Assembly (NCBI GenBank): GCA_016713275.1 | Contig: JADJPL010000027.1 | Location: 1 to 13,398, forward strand | Direction of reading: 5' to 3' | DNA: 13,398 bases | Origin: Haliscomenobacter sp. | Lineage (GTDB): Bacteria > Bacteroidota > Bacteroidia > Chitinophagales > Saprospiraceae | Part shown: positions 6,303 to 13,235 of the stretch, one piece after another | Numbering within the stretch: position 1 is the stretch's first letter | Layout of the letters: each line of letters begins with the position of its first letter | Position numbers and translations under genes: made by a program | Notes under the pieces: generated by a model | Database searches by the model: none | What the model was told of the DNA's origin: nothing | What the model saw: the letters and a program-made list of their open reading frames with translations, nothing else

Positions 6303-7958
6303 ATGAAATCCAACGCCCTTATACTCCCCCTTTTCGCAGCGGCTGCCCTGGCGCTCTCCCTGCCTGCGCCTGCCGCCGCCCAATCCGGCGCAAAAGCCAA
6401 AGGCATTGCCTTCTCCGTATCCTATGCCAAAGAAGCCCATGCCGGGCCGGTCACGGGAAGGGTATACGTGATGATCGCGCGCGAGAACGCGCGGGAGCCC
6501 CGCCTGCAGATCGGCACGCACGGCACGCCGTTTTTTGGCAAAGACGTGGAGAAGCTGGCGCCTGGCGCCGGCGCGCTGATCGGGCCGGAAACCATGGGGT
6601 ATCCGCTGGAGCGCCTCAGCGAGCTGCCCGCCGGAGACTATTACGTGCAGGGCTTCGTCAACGTATACACCGAATTTAAGCGGTCGGACGGCCATACGCT
6701 CTGGATGCACCAGGACCAGTGGGAGGGGCAGCGCTTCCAGGTGTCGCCGGGCAACCTGTACAGCGATGTGCAAAAGGTGACGCTCGACCCGGCCCGGCCG
6801 CAAACGATCTCCCTGGTGTGCAAAAACGTCATCCCGCCGGTGCAGGTCCCCGAAGACACGCGGTGGGTGAAGCGCATCAAATTTCAGAGCAAGATCCTGA
6901 CCGCCTTTTGGGGGCAGCCCATGTACCTGGGCGCCACGATCCTGCTGCCAAGAGGCTACGACGAAAACCCCGGCAAGTACTATCCCGTCAATTACATCCA
7001 GGGGCACTTTTCCCTGGCGGCGCCGAACGGGTTTAACGAAGCGGCGGCAGGGGAGGGGACCAACCCCCGCATGCGCGCCGGGGCGGAGTTCTCGAAATTC
7101 TGGATGTCGGACGCCAGCCCGGAGATGATCCTGGTCACCTTCCAGCACCCTTGTCCGTACTACGACGACAGCTACGCCGTCAATTCGCCCAATACGGGGC
7201 CTTATGGCGACGCCATCCTGCAGGAGCTGATCCCGGCGGTGGAGGAGCAGTTTCGCATCATCCGGCAGCCCTATGCCCGCGTGCTCTCCGGCGGTTCTAC
7301 CGGCGGCTGGATCGCTCTGGCCCTGCAGATCTTCTACCCCGATTTCTTCGGAGGCGCCTTTTCGCTTTGCCCCGATCCGGTGGATTTCCGCTACTTTCAG
7401 GCGGTGGACATTTACAAAGACAACAATGCTTATTTCAAGGAGTTTGGGTGGGTCCGGGTACCCACGCCGAGCGACCGCACCACCGACGGCGTCACCCGCC
7501 TGACGTACCAGCAGCGCAACCACATGGAGCTGGCGATGGGCACGAAAAACCGCTCCGGCGAGCAGGTGGATATTTTCGAAGCCATTTTCGGCCCCATTGG
7601 CCCCGACGGCTACGTCCAGCCGCTGTTCGACAAAAAGACCGGCGCGACCGACCCCGCGGTGGCCCAATACTGGAAGGAGCACTACGACCTCCGGGAATAC
7701 CTCCAGCGCAACTGGGCTACCCTGGGCCCCAAGCTCCAGGGCAAACTCCACATCTATATGGGCGACATGGATACCTATTTCCTCAATCCGGCCGTTAAAC
7801 TCCTGGAAGAATTCCTCCAAGCCGCCAAGCCGGCATACGGAGGCACGGTCACCTACGGCGACGGACAGCCCCACTGCTGGGGCCCGGAGCGCAGGGAACT
7901 CCTCGGGATCATGGCCGATCATATCCGCAAGCGGCGGCCCATGACGGAGGGACGGTAA
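6303..7958 (+). CDS. secreted alpha/beta-hydrolase, putative esterase (Esterase-D-like)
   Basis: ATG 6303 gives 551 aa; an in-frame TTG at 6288 would add five residues before a textbook signal peptide, so ATG is preferred. The signal peptide is a basic start, a hydrophobic core of Leu/Ala (about 6-22) and PAAAQ, with likely cleavage near residue 27. Residues about 30-190 form a beta-rich N-terminal part, followed by an esterase-type catalytic domain (about 200-551). The nucleophile elbow GGSTGG gives Ser332. GDMDTYF (about 487-493) is the probable acid region, and DGQPHCW carries the probable catalytic His524. ILLPRGYD and YPVNYIQGH are typical of the PF00756 family, which cleaves ester bonds of e.g. 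acylated polysaccharides or siderophores; the substrate here is unknown. It is markedly GC-rich compared with both flanks and convergent with the next gene, suggesting a separate origin or stronger codon selection. Confidence 0.85.
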   Translation: MKSNALILPLFAAAALALSLPAPAAAQSGAKAKGIAFSVSYAKEAHAGPVTGRVYVMIARENAREPRLQIGTHGTPFFGKDVEKLAPGAGALIGPETMGYPLERLSELPAGDYYVQGFVNVYTEFKRSDGHTLWMHQDQWEGQRFQVSPGNLYSDVQKVTLDPARPQTISLVCKNVIPPVQVPEDTRWVKRIKFQSKILTAFWGQPMYLGATILLPRGYDENPGKYYPVNYIQGHFSLAAPNGFNEAAAGEGTNPRMRAGAEFSKFWMSDASPEMILVTFQHPCPYYDDSYAVNSPNTGPYGDAILQELIPAVEEQFRIIRQPYARVLSGGSTGGWIALALQIFYPDFFGGAFSLCPDPVDFRYFQAVDIYKDNNAYFKEFGWVRVPTPSDRTTDGVTRLTYQQRNHMELAMGTKNRSGEQVDIFEAIFGPIGPDGYVQPLFDKKTGATDPAVAQYWKEHYDLREYLQRNWATLGPKLQGKLHIYMGDMDTYFLNPAVKLLEEFLQAAKPAYGGTVTYGDGQPHCWGPERRELLGIMADHIRKRRPMTEGR

Positions 7959-8026
7959 GGCGTTGTGGGGGTGTAATAGTCTGTATTTCGCCTAATAAGG
8001 CTCATGGTAGGAGAACAGTTTGGGGC

Positions 8027-8056
8027 TTTGAAACTGGTTTCAGAATTTTTTAAATT
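8027..8056. terminator. possible terminator between convergent genes
   Basis: TGAAAC (8029-8034) and GTTTCA (8037-8042) form a tight inverted repeat followed by GAATTTTTTAAATTTT. It sits 70 bp past the esterase stop. The stem is AT-rich and the perfect form leaves only two loop bases, so the call is tentative. The rest of the gap 7959-8127 shows no ORF on the plus strand. Confidence 0.3.
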
Positions 8057-8127
8057 TTGCAGAAAAGGATGCGGTAGTCCGCGCGGTCCCAGGAAAGGAT
8101 TTTAAGGTGATGATCTCTAAACCAGCG

Positions 8128-8385
8128 CTAAAAATTGCAGTTGGAACCGATTTCCAGAACGGCCTTTACGGCTTGGGGGAGGTTTTCTTTTTCTTGTGCT
8201 CGGAAATATTCCAAGTTGCCTACTGGCGGCTGGCCAGTGCGGTTTGCTTTTCTTAATTCAAGAGCGTAAAAGAAAGCGGCGCGTTCTTCCATTCGTTTTG
8301 GGATCTGGTCTTGGAGAAGGTTAACAGCTTGGACTAATTGCCGGAGTTCGCCAACTTTTAACGTACAGTGGAATTCGTCATTCAA
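8128..8385 (-). CDS. C-terminal frame of the 8382-9962 protein, or small overlapping gene
   Basis: An 85-codon frame (NDEFHCTLKVGELRQLVQAV ... VLEIGSNCNF) that overlaps the stop of the upstream minus-strand gene; its only start is TTG at 8385-8383, giving a TTGA overlap. Read further upstream, the same frame gives KLVLNDEFHC, more natural than the DKNSY ending of the long gene. This suggests one longer protein (about 610 aa) split by a one-base slip in the A5 tract of the coding strand (plus-strand T5, 8392-8396). It is helical and charged (QDQIPKRMEERAAFFYALEL); I do not recognise a family. Translationally coupled separate gene is the alternative. Confidence 0.45.
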   Translation of the reverse strand: MNDEFHCTLKVGELRQLVQAVNLLQDQIPKRMEERAAFFYALELRKANRTGQPPVGNLEYFRAQEKENLPQAVKAVLEIGSNCNF

Positions 8386-9962
8386 TACGAGTTTTTGTCA
8401 AAATGGACGCGGGAGATAAAGGGGATGGCTTTGTCGGCCACAAGGGTGTCGGGGACGGATGAATCGGAATCTGAAAATGCAGGCACAAGGTGGCTGCTTC
8501 CAGAAGCTGGAGCTCCTTTTTGGGAATCGGGCCATTTAAATTGGCTTGGGTTTCCATTACCTACCGAACGCATAAAAGGCGCGTTCAGCGTGTTATCCAG
8601 TTCGATAATTGCGGGTTCATTTGGCCCCAATTTGCTTAAATCCTCAACTTGCGGCACCCTCATGTAGTAATTTATCGTTTGATCTTGCAATTTTTGACTA
8701 AGGGTATGAAACTGGGAGCTGGTAAATATAAATGAAACGGGAGCTTGGGCATAATCGGAAGGCTGGGTTTCGGTCGGATCAAAAGGCTCGTCTGTAACAA
8801 AGGAAAGAATTCCGGTGTTCCAGTTCATCGTTCCCTTCAACGTTATGGATTTACCTAATACGGTGTACTTACTTGTTCGGAAATACAGTTCCGTCAGCAG
8901 GATTTCATTAGGGATAGAGGCGCGCTTGGTGTTGACGCTGAGTAGCGGAAAGTTTCCTCTGAGTTTTTCGAAACACGGCTCCGAGACATCATGGTTTGGG
9001 GTTAAAGCGCTTTCTGGAATTACGACCAATTCCAGCCGGTAAACCATTCCTTTTTCGAAAAATGATTTTGGAATATTAAAAAAAACAATTCCTGGATTTA
9101 AAAAGCGCTTTTGGTACGCAGCTTGGGTATAGGTCTGGTGGCCGTTTATTCCGGTCCAGCGGGCTTTTAATACCCGGTTTCTCCAGAGGGTGTCTTCGAA
9201 AAGGGCAGAAGTCCCATCCGGAAAATGGACGTAACCGGTACCGGGTATGGATTCGGTTGGACAAAAACCATACTGCCCGTTTCTGGGAAAACTTACTGGA
9301 ATCTTTTCCGAAGGTATGGGGAAGGCCGTTATGGCATTCTCTGTCAGGTTATGGGGTACAAGTTGGAAATCGAGATCCAGGGATTCTATTTTTTTAGGGC
9401 TTTGGTTGGAATCCCGTTGTAAATCCGATACAATGGAGCAAGCGATTTCATTGGCTACCCACAGGACTTGGTTTTTTTCTTTGCCGAGGGCTTTCTGTCT
9501 GTCAGAAGGCAGATGTTCAAACCGCAAGGTCCATTGGGCCTGATCTTCCTTGGCTTTGGAGGTGGCTACTCGTTTTTGAATGTCTTTCCAGCGAAACAGG
9601 GCCTTGTCGCTATGGTAAAGCGAAACATGCAGGTATTCAAGCCGGATCATGGAAGAATCCCGCTCCATGTGCATCCATAGAACCCGAGGCTCGTCTGAAA
9701 ATTTTTTGTGCATCCCTTCCTTGAAGTAGGCATCGTCTGGGCCAAATACCATAAGGCGTTCGAGACCCTTTGAAGGCAGAATTTTTTCCATTTCGGCTCG
9801 AATAGCAACTCCCTCCGATTGGCGGTATGCTGCGCTGTCGGCGGCCTCCTGCTCCAGCATGGCGTAGGCTTTAGGGAGGACAACGGCCCAGTTTGGAGTG
9901 GTTTGCGCCTGAAGATGGGAAAGACCAAACAGAAAAAGACCAAACACTATCCGGCAATCCAT
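8382..9962 (-). CDS. secreted hypothetical protein, Bacteroidota type
   Basis: ATG at 9962-9960 opens MDCRIVFGLFLFGLSHLQAQ, a signal peptide with likely cleavage near residue 19; the frame is open upstream to 10193, but that extension would overlap the divergent gene and hide the signal peptide. The 526-aa product starts with a helical region (about 25-230, many Glu/Lys/Arg, e.g. EMEKILPSKGLERLMVFG). It then becomes beta-rich, with segments such as PGTGYVHFPDGTSALFEDTL and GKSITLKGTMNWNTGILSF. No catalytic motif or C-terminal sorting signal is obvious. I cannot assign a family. It is divergent from the WG-repeat gene (44 bp between ATGs), and is continued or followed by the 8128-8385 frame. 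Extracytoplasmic location is inferred only from the signal peptide. Confidence 0.75.
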   Translation of the reverse strand: MDCRIVFGLFLFGLSHLQAQTTPNWAVVLPKAYAMLEQEAADSAAYRQSEGVAIRAEMEKILPSKGLERLMVFGPDDAYFKEGMHKKFSDEPRVLWMHMERDSSMIRLEYLHVSLYHSDKALFRWKDIQKRVATSKAKEDQAQWTLRFEHLPSDRQKALGKEKNQVLWVANEIACSIVSDLQRDSNQSPKKIESLDLDFQLVPHNLTENAITAFPIPSEKIPVSFPRNGQYGFCPTESIPGTGYVHFPDGTSALFEDTLWRNRVLKARWTGINGHQTYTQAAYQKRFLNPGIVFFNIPKSFFEKGMVYRLELVVIPESALTPNHDVSEPCFEKLRGNFPLLSVNTKRASIPNEILLTELYFRTSKYTVLGKSITLKGTMNWNTGILSFVTDEPFDPTETQPSDYAQAPVSFIFTSSQFHTLSQKLQDQTINYYMRVPQVEDLSKLGPNEPAIIELDNTLNAPFMRSVGNGNPSQFKWPDSQKGAPASGSSHLVPAFSDSDSSVPDTLVADKAIPFISRVHFDKNSY

Positions 9963-10006
9963 TTTTGTTGTTATTTTTCTGATGTAAAAGAAATCATTTA
10001 TTGCCA
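9963..10006. promoter_or_regulatory. 44-bp divergent intergenic region
   Basis: The start codons of the two secreted-protein genes are 44 bp apart in opposite directions. The sequence is strongly AT-rich (TTTTTGTTGTTATTTTTC). Any two promoters would have to overlap each other or lie inside the opposing reading frames. I cannot fit a full Bacteroidota TTG / TAnnTTTG promoter with correct spacing, and no Shine-Dalgarno is evident on either side. Confidence 0.35.
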
Positions 10007-11527
10007 ATGAATCAACTCCTCCTTTTTGTCCTGGTTTTCTTTCTTTCCAATTTTCTTGAGCTAAATGCCCAAAACAATTTAGTGGAATGGGTTGTGCCCT
10101 TAAAAAAAGAATTTTCAGTAGTAGGGAAACCCTCGCCCGACCAGTATAATTTTCGGGAGAATGGGAAGCTTTATATGGCCCTGCCGGCCGCAAAGCCGGT
10201 GGAACTTCCTTACGACAGCATCGAGTATGTTCATGAGGATATTTGGATGGTTTGGAAAAACAGCTTGCAGGGCGTGTTTTCGGACAAAAAAGGAGAGTTG
10301 CTTCCGCCCGTGTACCATGAGGTGTTTCCTGGCAACCCAGGAGGATGGGCCTATGTCGTTTCTAAATACGGCATGTTGGCCGTGGTCAATGACAAAAATG
10401 AATTGATTGTGCCCTGGAGTACACTTAGGTTTATTGCCTTAAACCCCCTAAACGATACCATTTTGGAGTATATCGGCAATAAGGGGGCTCGGTTTCCAAA
10501 ACTTGGCACGGTAACACGCAAAGGGGAAATAATACCGCATGAGCAGACAGATCAGTACTTGGATAGAATTTTCAGGGAAGTGTCAGCCGGTAAAATTGTT
10601 TACTATTGCAAAAAAGGAGGCAAATTGAGCCGGGATACGTTTGCTTCTGCCACTGACTTTATAAACGATATTGCTGTTGTTCAAAAAGGAGGACTGTTTG
10701 GCTACCTAAAGCGCGACGGATCCTGGCTGATCCCACCTCGTTTTCAAGCAGCTTCCCCTTTTCACGCCAACGGAGTGGCAGCTGCAAAAGAAAAAGACCG
10801 GTATGGGATTTTGAAAACAGATGGTACCTGGTTAGTACAACCACGTTTTGATGCTTTGCAAAACGCGACGCTCAAAATTTTTCAGTATAAGGAAGGTGAA
10901 AAAACCGGACTGCTTGACTTCAAGGGGAATGTTATTCTACCCGCGGGCGCCTATCCGTCTTTCCAGATCCATGGTTCCGAAAGTTTTGGCGTTAAGGTGG
11001 CTGATACCATCCAGGTATATAATTATCAAGGGAAGCTATTGCCCATTCCTGGCGTTGTTTTCTATCAAGGCAATGGAAATTATTTCCAAATAAAACAGAG
11101 AAGAATGGGCAGCAATGGAAGAATATCCGAATGGTCGGGTATCGCCTTCGCCTCTACTGGGGAATGGTTTATCCCACCTGTTATAAGCGGTATGGTGAAT
11201 ATTGGCAATCATTTTATTGCAGTGGAGGCCAAAGTCGACGGGCTGGATTCCTTGGCGGGCATAAAAATCGAGGGTAAACAGGGTGGAAAATTCCTCATAT
11301 TCAACAGGGCCGGAAAAGTGTTAACCCCTGTTCCGGTAGAAATGGTTACCCGAATTGCCATTCAATCTTTTTTGGTCTATGCCGTAAATAAAAAATCTGG
11401 ACTGCTTTTACCCGCTGGAGAGGCTTTGCCTGCGGAATACGATGAAATCCGTTACATCGGGAATAACTGGGTAGCTTTGAAGAAAGAAGGTATGACCGGG
11501 TTGATCCGGTTGAAAGGCATTCCATAA
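10007..11527 (+). CDS. secreted WG-repeat (KWG-type) protein
   Basis: ATG 10007 gives 506 aa; a TTG six bases earlier is less likely. MNQLLLFVLVFFLSNFLELN-AQ is a signal peptide with cleavage near 20-22. The body is built from WG-type repeats of the form G-hydrophobic, turn-DG, hydrophobic-P-x-F/Y-D: QGVFSDKKGELLPPVYHEV (88-106), YGMLAVVNDKNELIVPW (121-137), GLFGYLKRDGSWLIPPRFQA (229-248), RYGILKTDGTWLVQPRFDA (265-283) and TGLLDFKGNVILP (300-312). A weaker one lies at the C-terminus (GLLLPAGEALPAEYDEIRYI). WG repeats form beta structures thought to mediate binding outside the cytoplasm; the ligand is unknown. The frame is intact despite an A7 tract near 10102-10108. Shared control with the divergent secreted gene is plausible. 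Confidence 0.85.
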   Translation: MNQLLLFVLVFFLSNFLELNAQNNLVEWVVPLKKEFSVVGKPSPDQYNFRENGKLYMALPAAKPVELPYDSIEYVHEDIWMVWKNSLQGVFSDKKGELLPPVYHEVFPGNPGGWAYVVSKYGMLAVVNDKNELIVPWSTLRFIALNPLNDTILEYIGNKGARFPKLGTVTRKGEIIPHEQTDQYLDRIFREVSAGKIVYYCKKGGKLSRDTFASATDFINDIAVVQKGGLFGYLKRDGSWLIPPRFQAASPFHANGVAAAKEKDRYGILKTDGTWLVQPRFDALQNATLKIFQYKEGEKTGLLDFKGNVILPAGAYPSFQIHGSESFGVKVADTIQVYNYQGKLLPIPGVVFYQGNGNYFQIKQRRMGSNGRISEWSGIAFASTGEWFIPPVISGMVNIGNHFIAVEAKVDGLDSLAGIKIEGKQGGKFLIFNRAGKVLTPVPVEMVTRIAIQSFLVYAVNKKSGLLLPAGEALPAEYDEIRYIGNNWVALKKEGMTGLIRLKGIP

Positions 11528-11542
11528 TGCTGCCCCCCTTCC

Positions 11543-11562
11543 AAGCCAGCCTTGATTGGCTT
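11543..11562. other. small hairpin after the WG-repeat gene
   Basis: AAGCCA (11543-11548) and TGGCTT (11557-11562) pair around an 8-base loop, 15 bases after the stop at 11527. No T-run follows directly (one lies 40 bases on, near 11601-11613), so terminator function is only possible. The rest of 11528-11665 shows no other feature. Confidence 0.3.
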
Positions 11563-11665
11563 ATGACTATTGGCCAGCAAATCGCCATGTTGTTGCGTAT
11601 TTTTTATTTTTCTTGTATTGATCGTTAAGGCAGAGAATGCCAAAGGTCCCTAAACGGTTTTCCTT

Positions 11666-12628
11666 ATGAAATACGTCATCCTCGGTACAGGAAATATTGC
11701 CAATACCTACGTCCGCGCGATGGAAGCGTTGCCGGGCAGCGAGCTGGTGGGTTGCGTCAGCCGGTCGGGCAGGCGCGTGCTGGCAGATCCGGCGCTTCCC
11801 TGCTGGACGGAGCTTGATGCCGTATCGGCGCCTTTTGACGCGGTGATCGTCGCCACACCCAACGGGCTGCACGGCGAAGGCATCGTGGCCGCCGCCCGCC
11901 TCGGCAAACACGTCCTCGTCGAAAAACCGCTGAGAATCACCGTGGCTGACATGGACCGGGCTGTGGAGGCTTGCGAAGCGGCCGGGGTAACCCTGGCCGT
12001 GGCCTACCAGCGCCGCACCGCTCCGGACAACCAGTCCATCAAGGCGTTACTCGAAAAAGGCGCCCTGGGAAGGGTTTTTGCGGCCGACTTGTCCGCCAAA
12101 TTTTACCGGGATCAGGCGTATTACGATAGCGGCGATTACCGGGGAGGCTACCTGCTGGACGGCGGCGGGCCTTTCATGCAGCAGGCTTGCCATAATATCG
12201 ACCTCTACCGCTGGTTTTGGCATGCCGATCCAGATCGTCAGCATGATGGGCACCTTTACGCATGCCATAGAGGTCGAAGACCACGGGCGCCGCCCTGCTG
12301 CGGTACTCCAACGGCATGATCGGAACGATTATCGCTTCTACGTCCACAAGCCCGGCTTCGCCGCCCGCCTGGAAGTGCACACCGGCAAAACAGCTTCGTC
12401 ATGACCGATGATGCCATCACCCGGTGGCACTTTACCGACGTCCCCAACCCCGCCCAATCCGATTTTCACTACACCCACGACAGGGCCACCAGCGCCGCCG
12501 TGACCGACACCAGCGCGCACCAGCGCATCCTCCGGGACTTCGAACACGCAGCCCAAACCGGAAGCCAACCCCTCACCGATGGCCGCAGCGCCAAAGCGAC
12601 TTCGGGCTGATTTTGAATATCTACCAGG
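11666..12628 (+). pseudogene. Gfo/Idh/MocA-family NAD(P)-dependent oxidoreductase, multiply frameshifted, 3' end lost
   Basis: ATG 11666 opens an intact Rossmann half: VILGTGNIA (4-12), ATPNGLHGE (63-71), VLVEKPL (83-89) and the catalytic-domain segment GGGPFMQQACHNIDLYRW (166-183) with the expected His. Sense then jumps: frame 2 to 3 at T4 12215-12218 (FGMPIQIVSMMGTFTHAIEV), to frame 1 near 12285-12288 (AALLRYSNGMIGTIIASTST), to frame 3 at 12351-12353 (PGFAARLEVHTGK), to frame 2 at A4 12387-12390 (SFVMTDDAITRWHFTDVPNP), and to frame 1 near 12605 (LILNIYQG). The family's last residues are missing; the frame runs straight into the minisatellite at 12631. Such enzymes oxidise or reduce sugar and inositol-type substrates; this one's substrate is unknown. 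Protein sense is well kept between breaks, so loss is recent or the indels are base-calling errors. Confidence 0.85.
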
Positions 12629-12630
12629 GG

Positions 12631-12757
12631 CGGTGGACGGTGGACGGTGGACGGGAGACAGGAGACGGTGGACAGGAGACGGGAGACAGGAGACGGGGAG
12701 ACGGTTGACGGTTGACAGGAGACAGGGGGCGGTGGTTGGTGGTTGGTGGTTGGTGGT
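12631..12757. repeat. degenerate GG-heptanucleotide minisatellite
   Basis: About 18 consecutive 7-bp units: three CGGTGGA, then a mixture of CGGGAGA, CAGGAGA and CGGTGGA, two CGGTTGA, CAGGAGA, CAGGGGG, and finally CGGTGGT plus three TGGTGGT. One unit (12694-12701) has eight bases. All G-runs are on the plus strand at about 7-base spacing, so two-layer G-quadruplexes are possible. The units are patchy blocks of like copies, as expected from slippage. Related GGTTGGT units recur at 12853-12874 and 13300-13328. Confidence 0.9.
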
Positions 12758-12782
12758 TGAGTGTAGAGGCAAGGCCTTGTCC

Positions 12783-12941
12783 CCTTTGGAGGTCGGAGGA
12801 GGACAGGCAAAGAACGGTAGGTTGAGTGGGAGGCGCCGGTCAGGGTGAGTGGTGATTGGTGGTTGGTGGTTAGGGTAATGGACTGCCCTCCTTTGGGCTC
12901 ATCTTGTAGTGTTTTCGCAACTTTACGGCTTGTCCCTGTAT
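12783..12941 (+). repeat. direct repeat unit, copy A
   Basis: The unit begins CCTTTGGAGG, contains GGACAGGCAAAGAACGGTAG then GTTGAGTGGGAGGCGCC, GTCAGGGTGAGTGG, a short GGTTGGT tract and GGGTAATGGACT. It ends with GGGCTCATCTTG and ACGGCTTGTCC. The same order occurs at 13226-13398, offset by 446 bp. No conserved ORF. Confidence 0.85.
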
Positions 12942-13022
12942 TGCCCTCCCCAGCCCGGAGCCCGTGGAAACGCCGTTCCCGTTCGAAGAACAGGATCGCC
13001 TTATGGGGTCAACCGCTTGGGA
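12885..13022 (+). repeat. element E, copy E2 (forward, diverged)
   Basis: Shares with E1 the block GGCTCATCTTGTAGTGTTTT (E1: GGCTAATCTTGTTGTGTTTT) at its left. At its right it shares GTGGAAACGCCG, then CCTTATGGGGTCAACCGCTTGG (12991-13015 region; E1 has CTTTATGGGCTTCAACCGCTT). The middle part with the hairpin is not clearly retained. Its left end overlaps repeat unit A. Confidence 0.6.
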
Positions 13023-13047
13023 TGCAGGATAAACGCAACGATCGGTG

Positions 13048-13235
13048 GTTCTAAGCGGTTGAAGCCCATAAAGCGAAAGGCGTTTGCCACGGAGCGGTAG
13101 GGCGAAGAGACGCCCCTTTTTGGTTCTTTTTGGGCGAGCAAAAGAACATACTCAAGGAGCCCGGGGCAAAACGGATGAGGACTGCGCCAAATAATGGTTT
13201 AGGAGGAAAAACACTACAAGATTAGCCTTTGGAGG
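13048..13235 (-). repeat. element E, copy E3 (inverted)
   Basis: Best counterpart of E1, in opposite orientation: TAAGCGGTTGAAGCCCATAA (13053-13072), GCGGTAGGGCGAA, GGTTCTTTTTGGGCGAGCAA (13122-13141), AGAACA, then AAAAACACTACAAGATTAGC near 13207-13226 and a TTTGGAGGGG end. It keeps the GTTCTTT/AAAGAAC hairpin (13123-13129/13141-13147). It faces E2, so the pair forms a large imperfect palindrome centred near 13035. ORFs in 12579-13100 are not conserved in other copies. Confidence 0.75.

Noticed and set aside
6282..7922. 546-codon minus-strand open frame opposite the esterase
   Set aside because: Antisense shadow of a GC-rich gene: Arg/His/Val/Gly-rich low-sense protein, no motif, while the plus strand has a signal peptide and catalytic residues.
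9963..10193. 77-codon N-terminal extension of the minus-strand secreted protein
   Set aside because: It would overlap the WG-repeat gene start and bury a clear signal peptide starting at the ATG at 9962.
12631..12757. CRISPR array
   Set aside because: Units are 7 bp and contiguous, without 20-40-bp spacers, and no cas gene is present.
12579..13100. Several 60-140-codon frames on both strands in the minisatellite and repeat region
   Set aside because: Low-complexity readings of heptamers (Gly/Arg/Asp or Pro/Ser/Thr-rich) or of element E; no start context or conservation between repeat copies.
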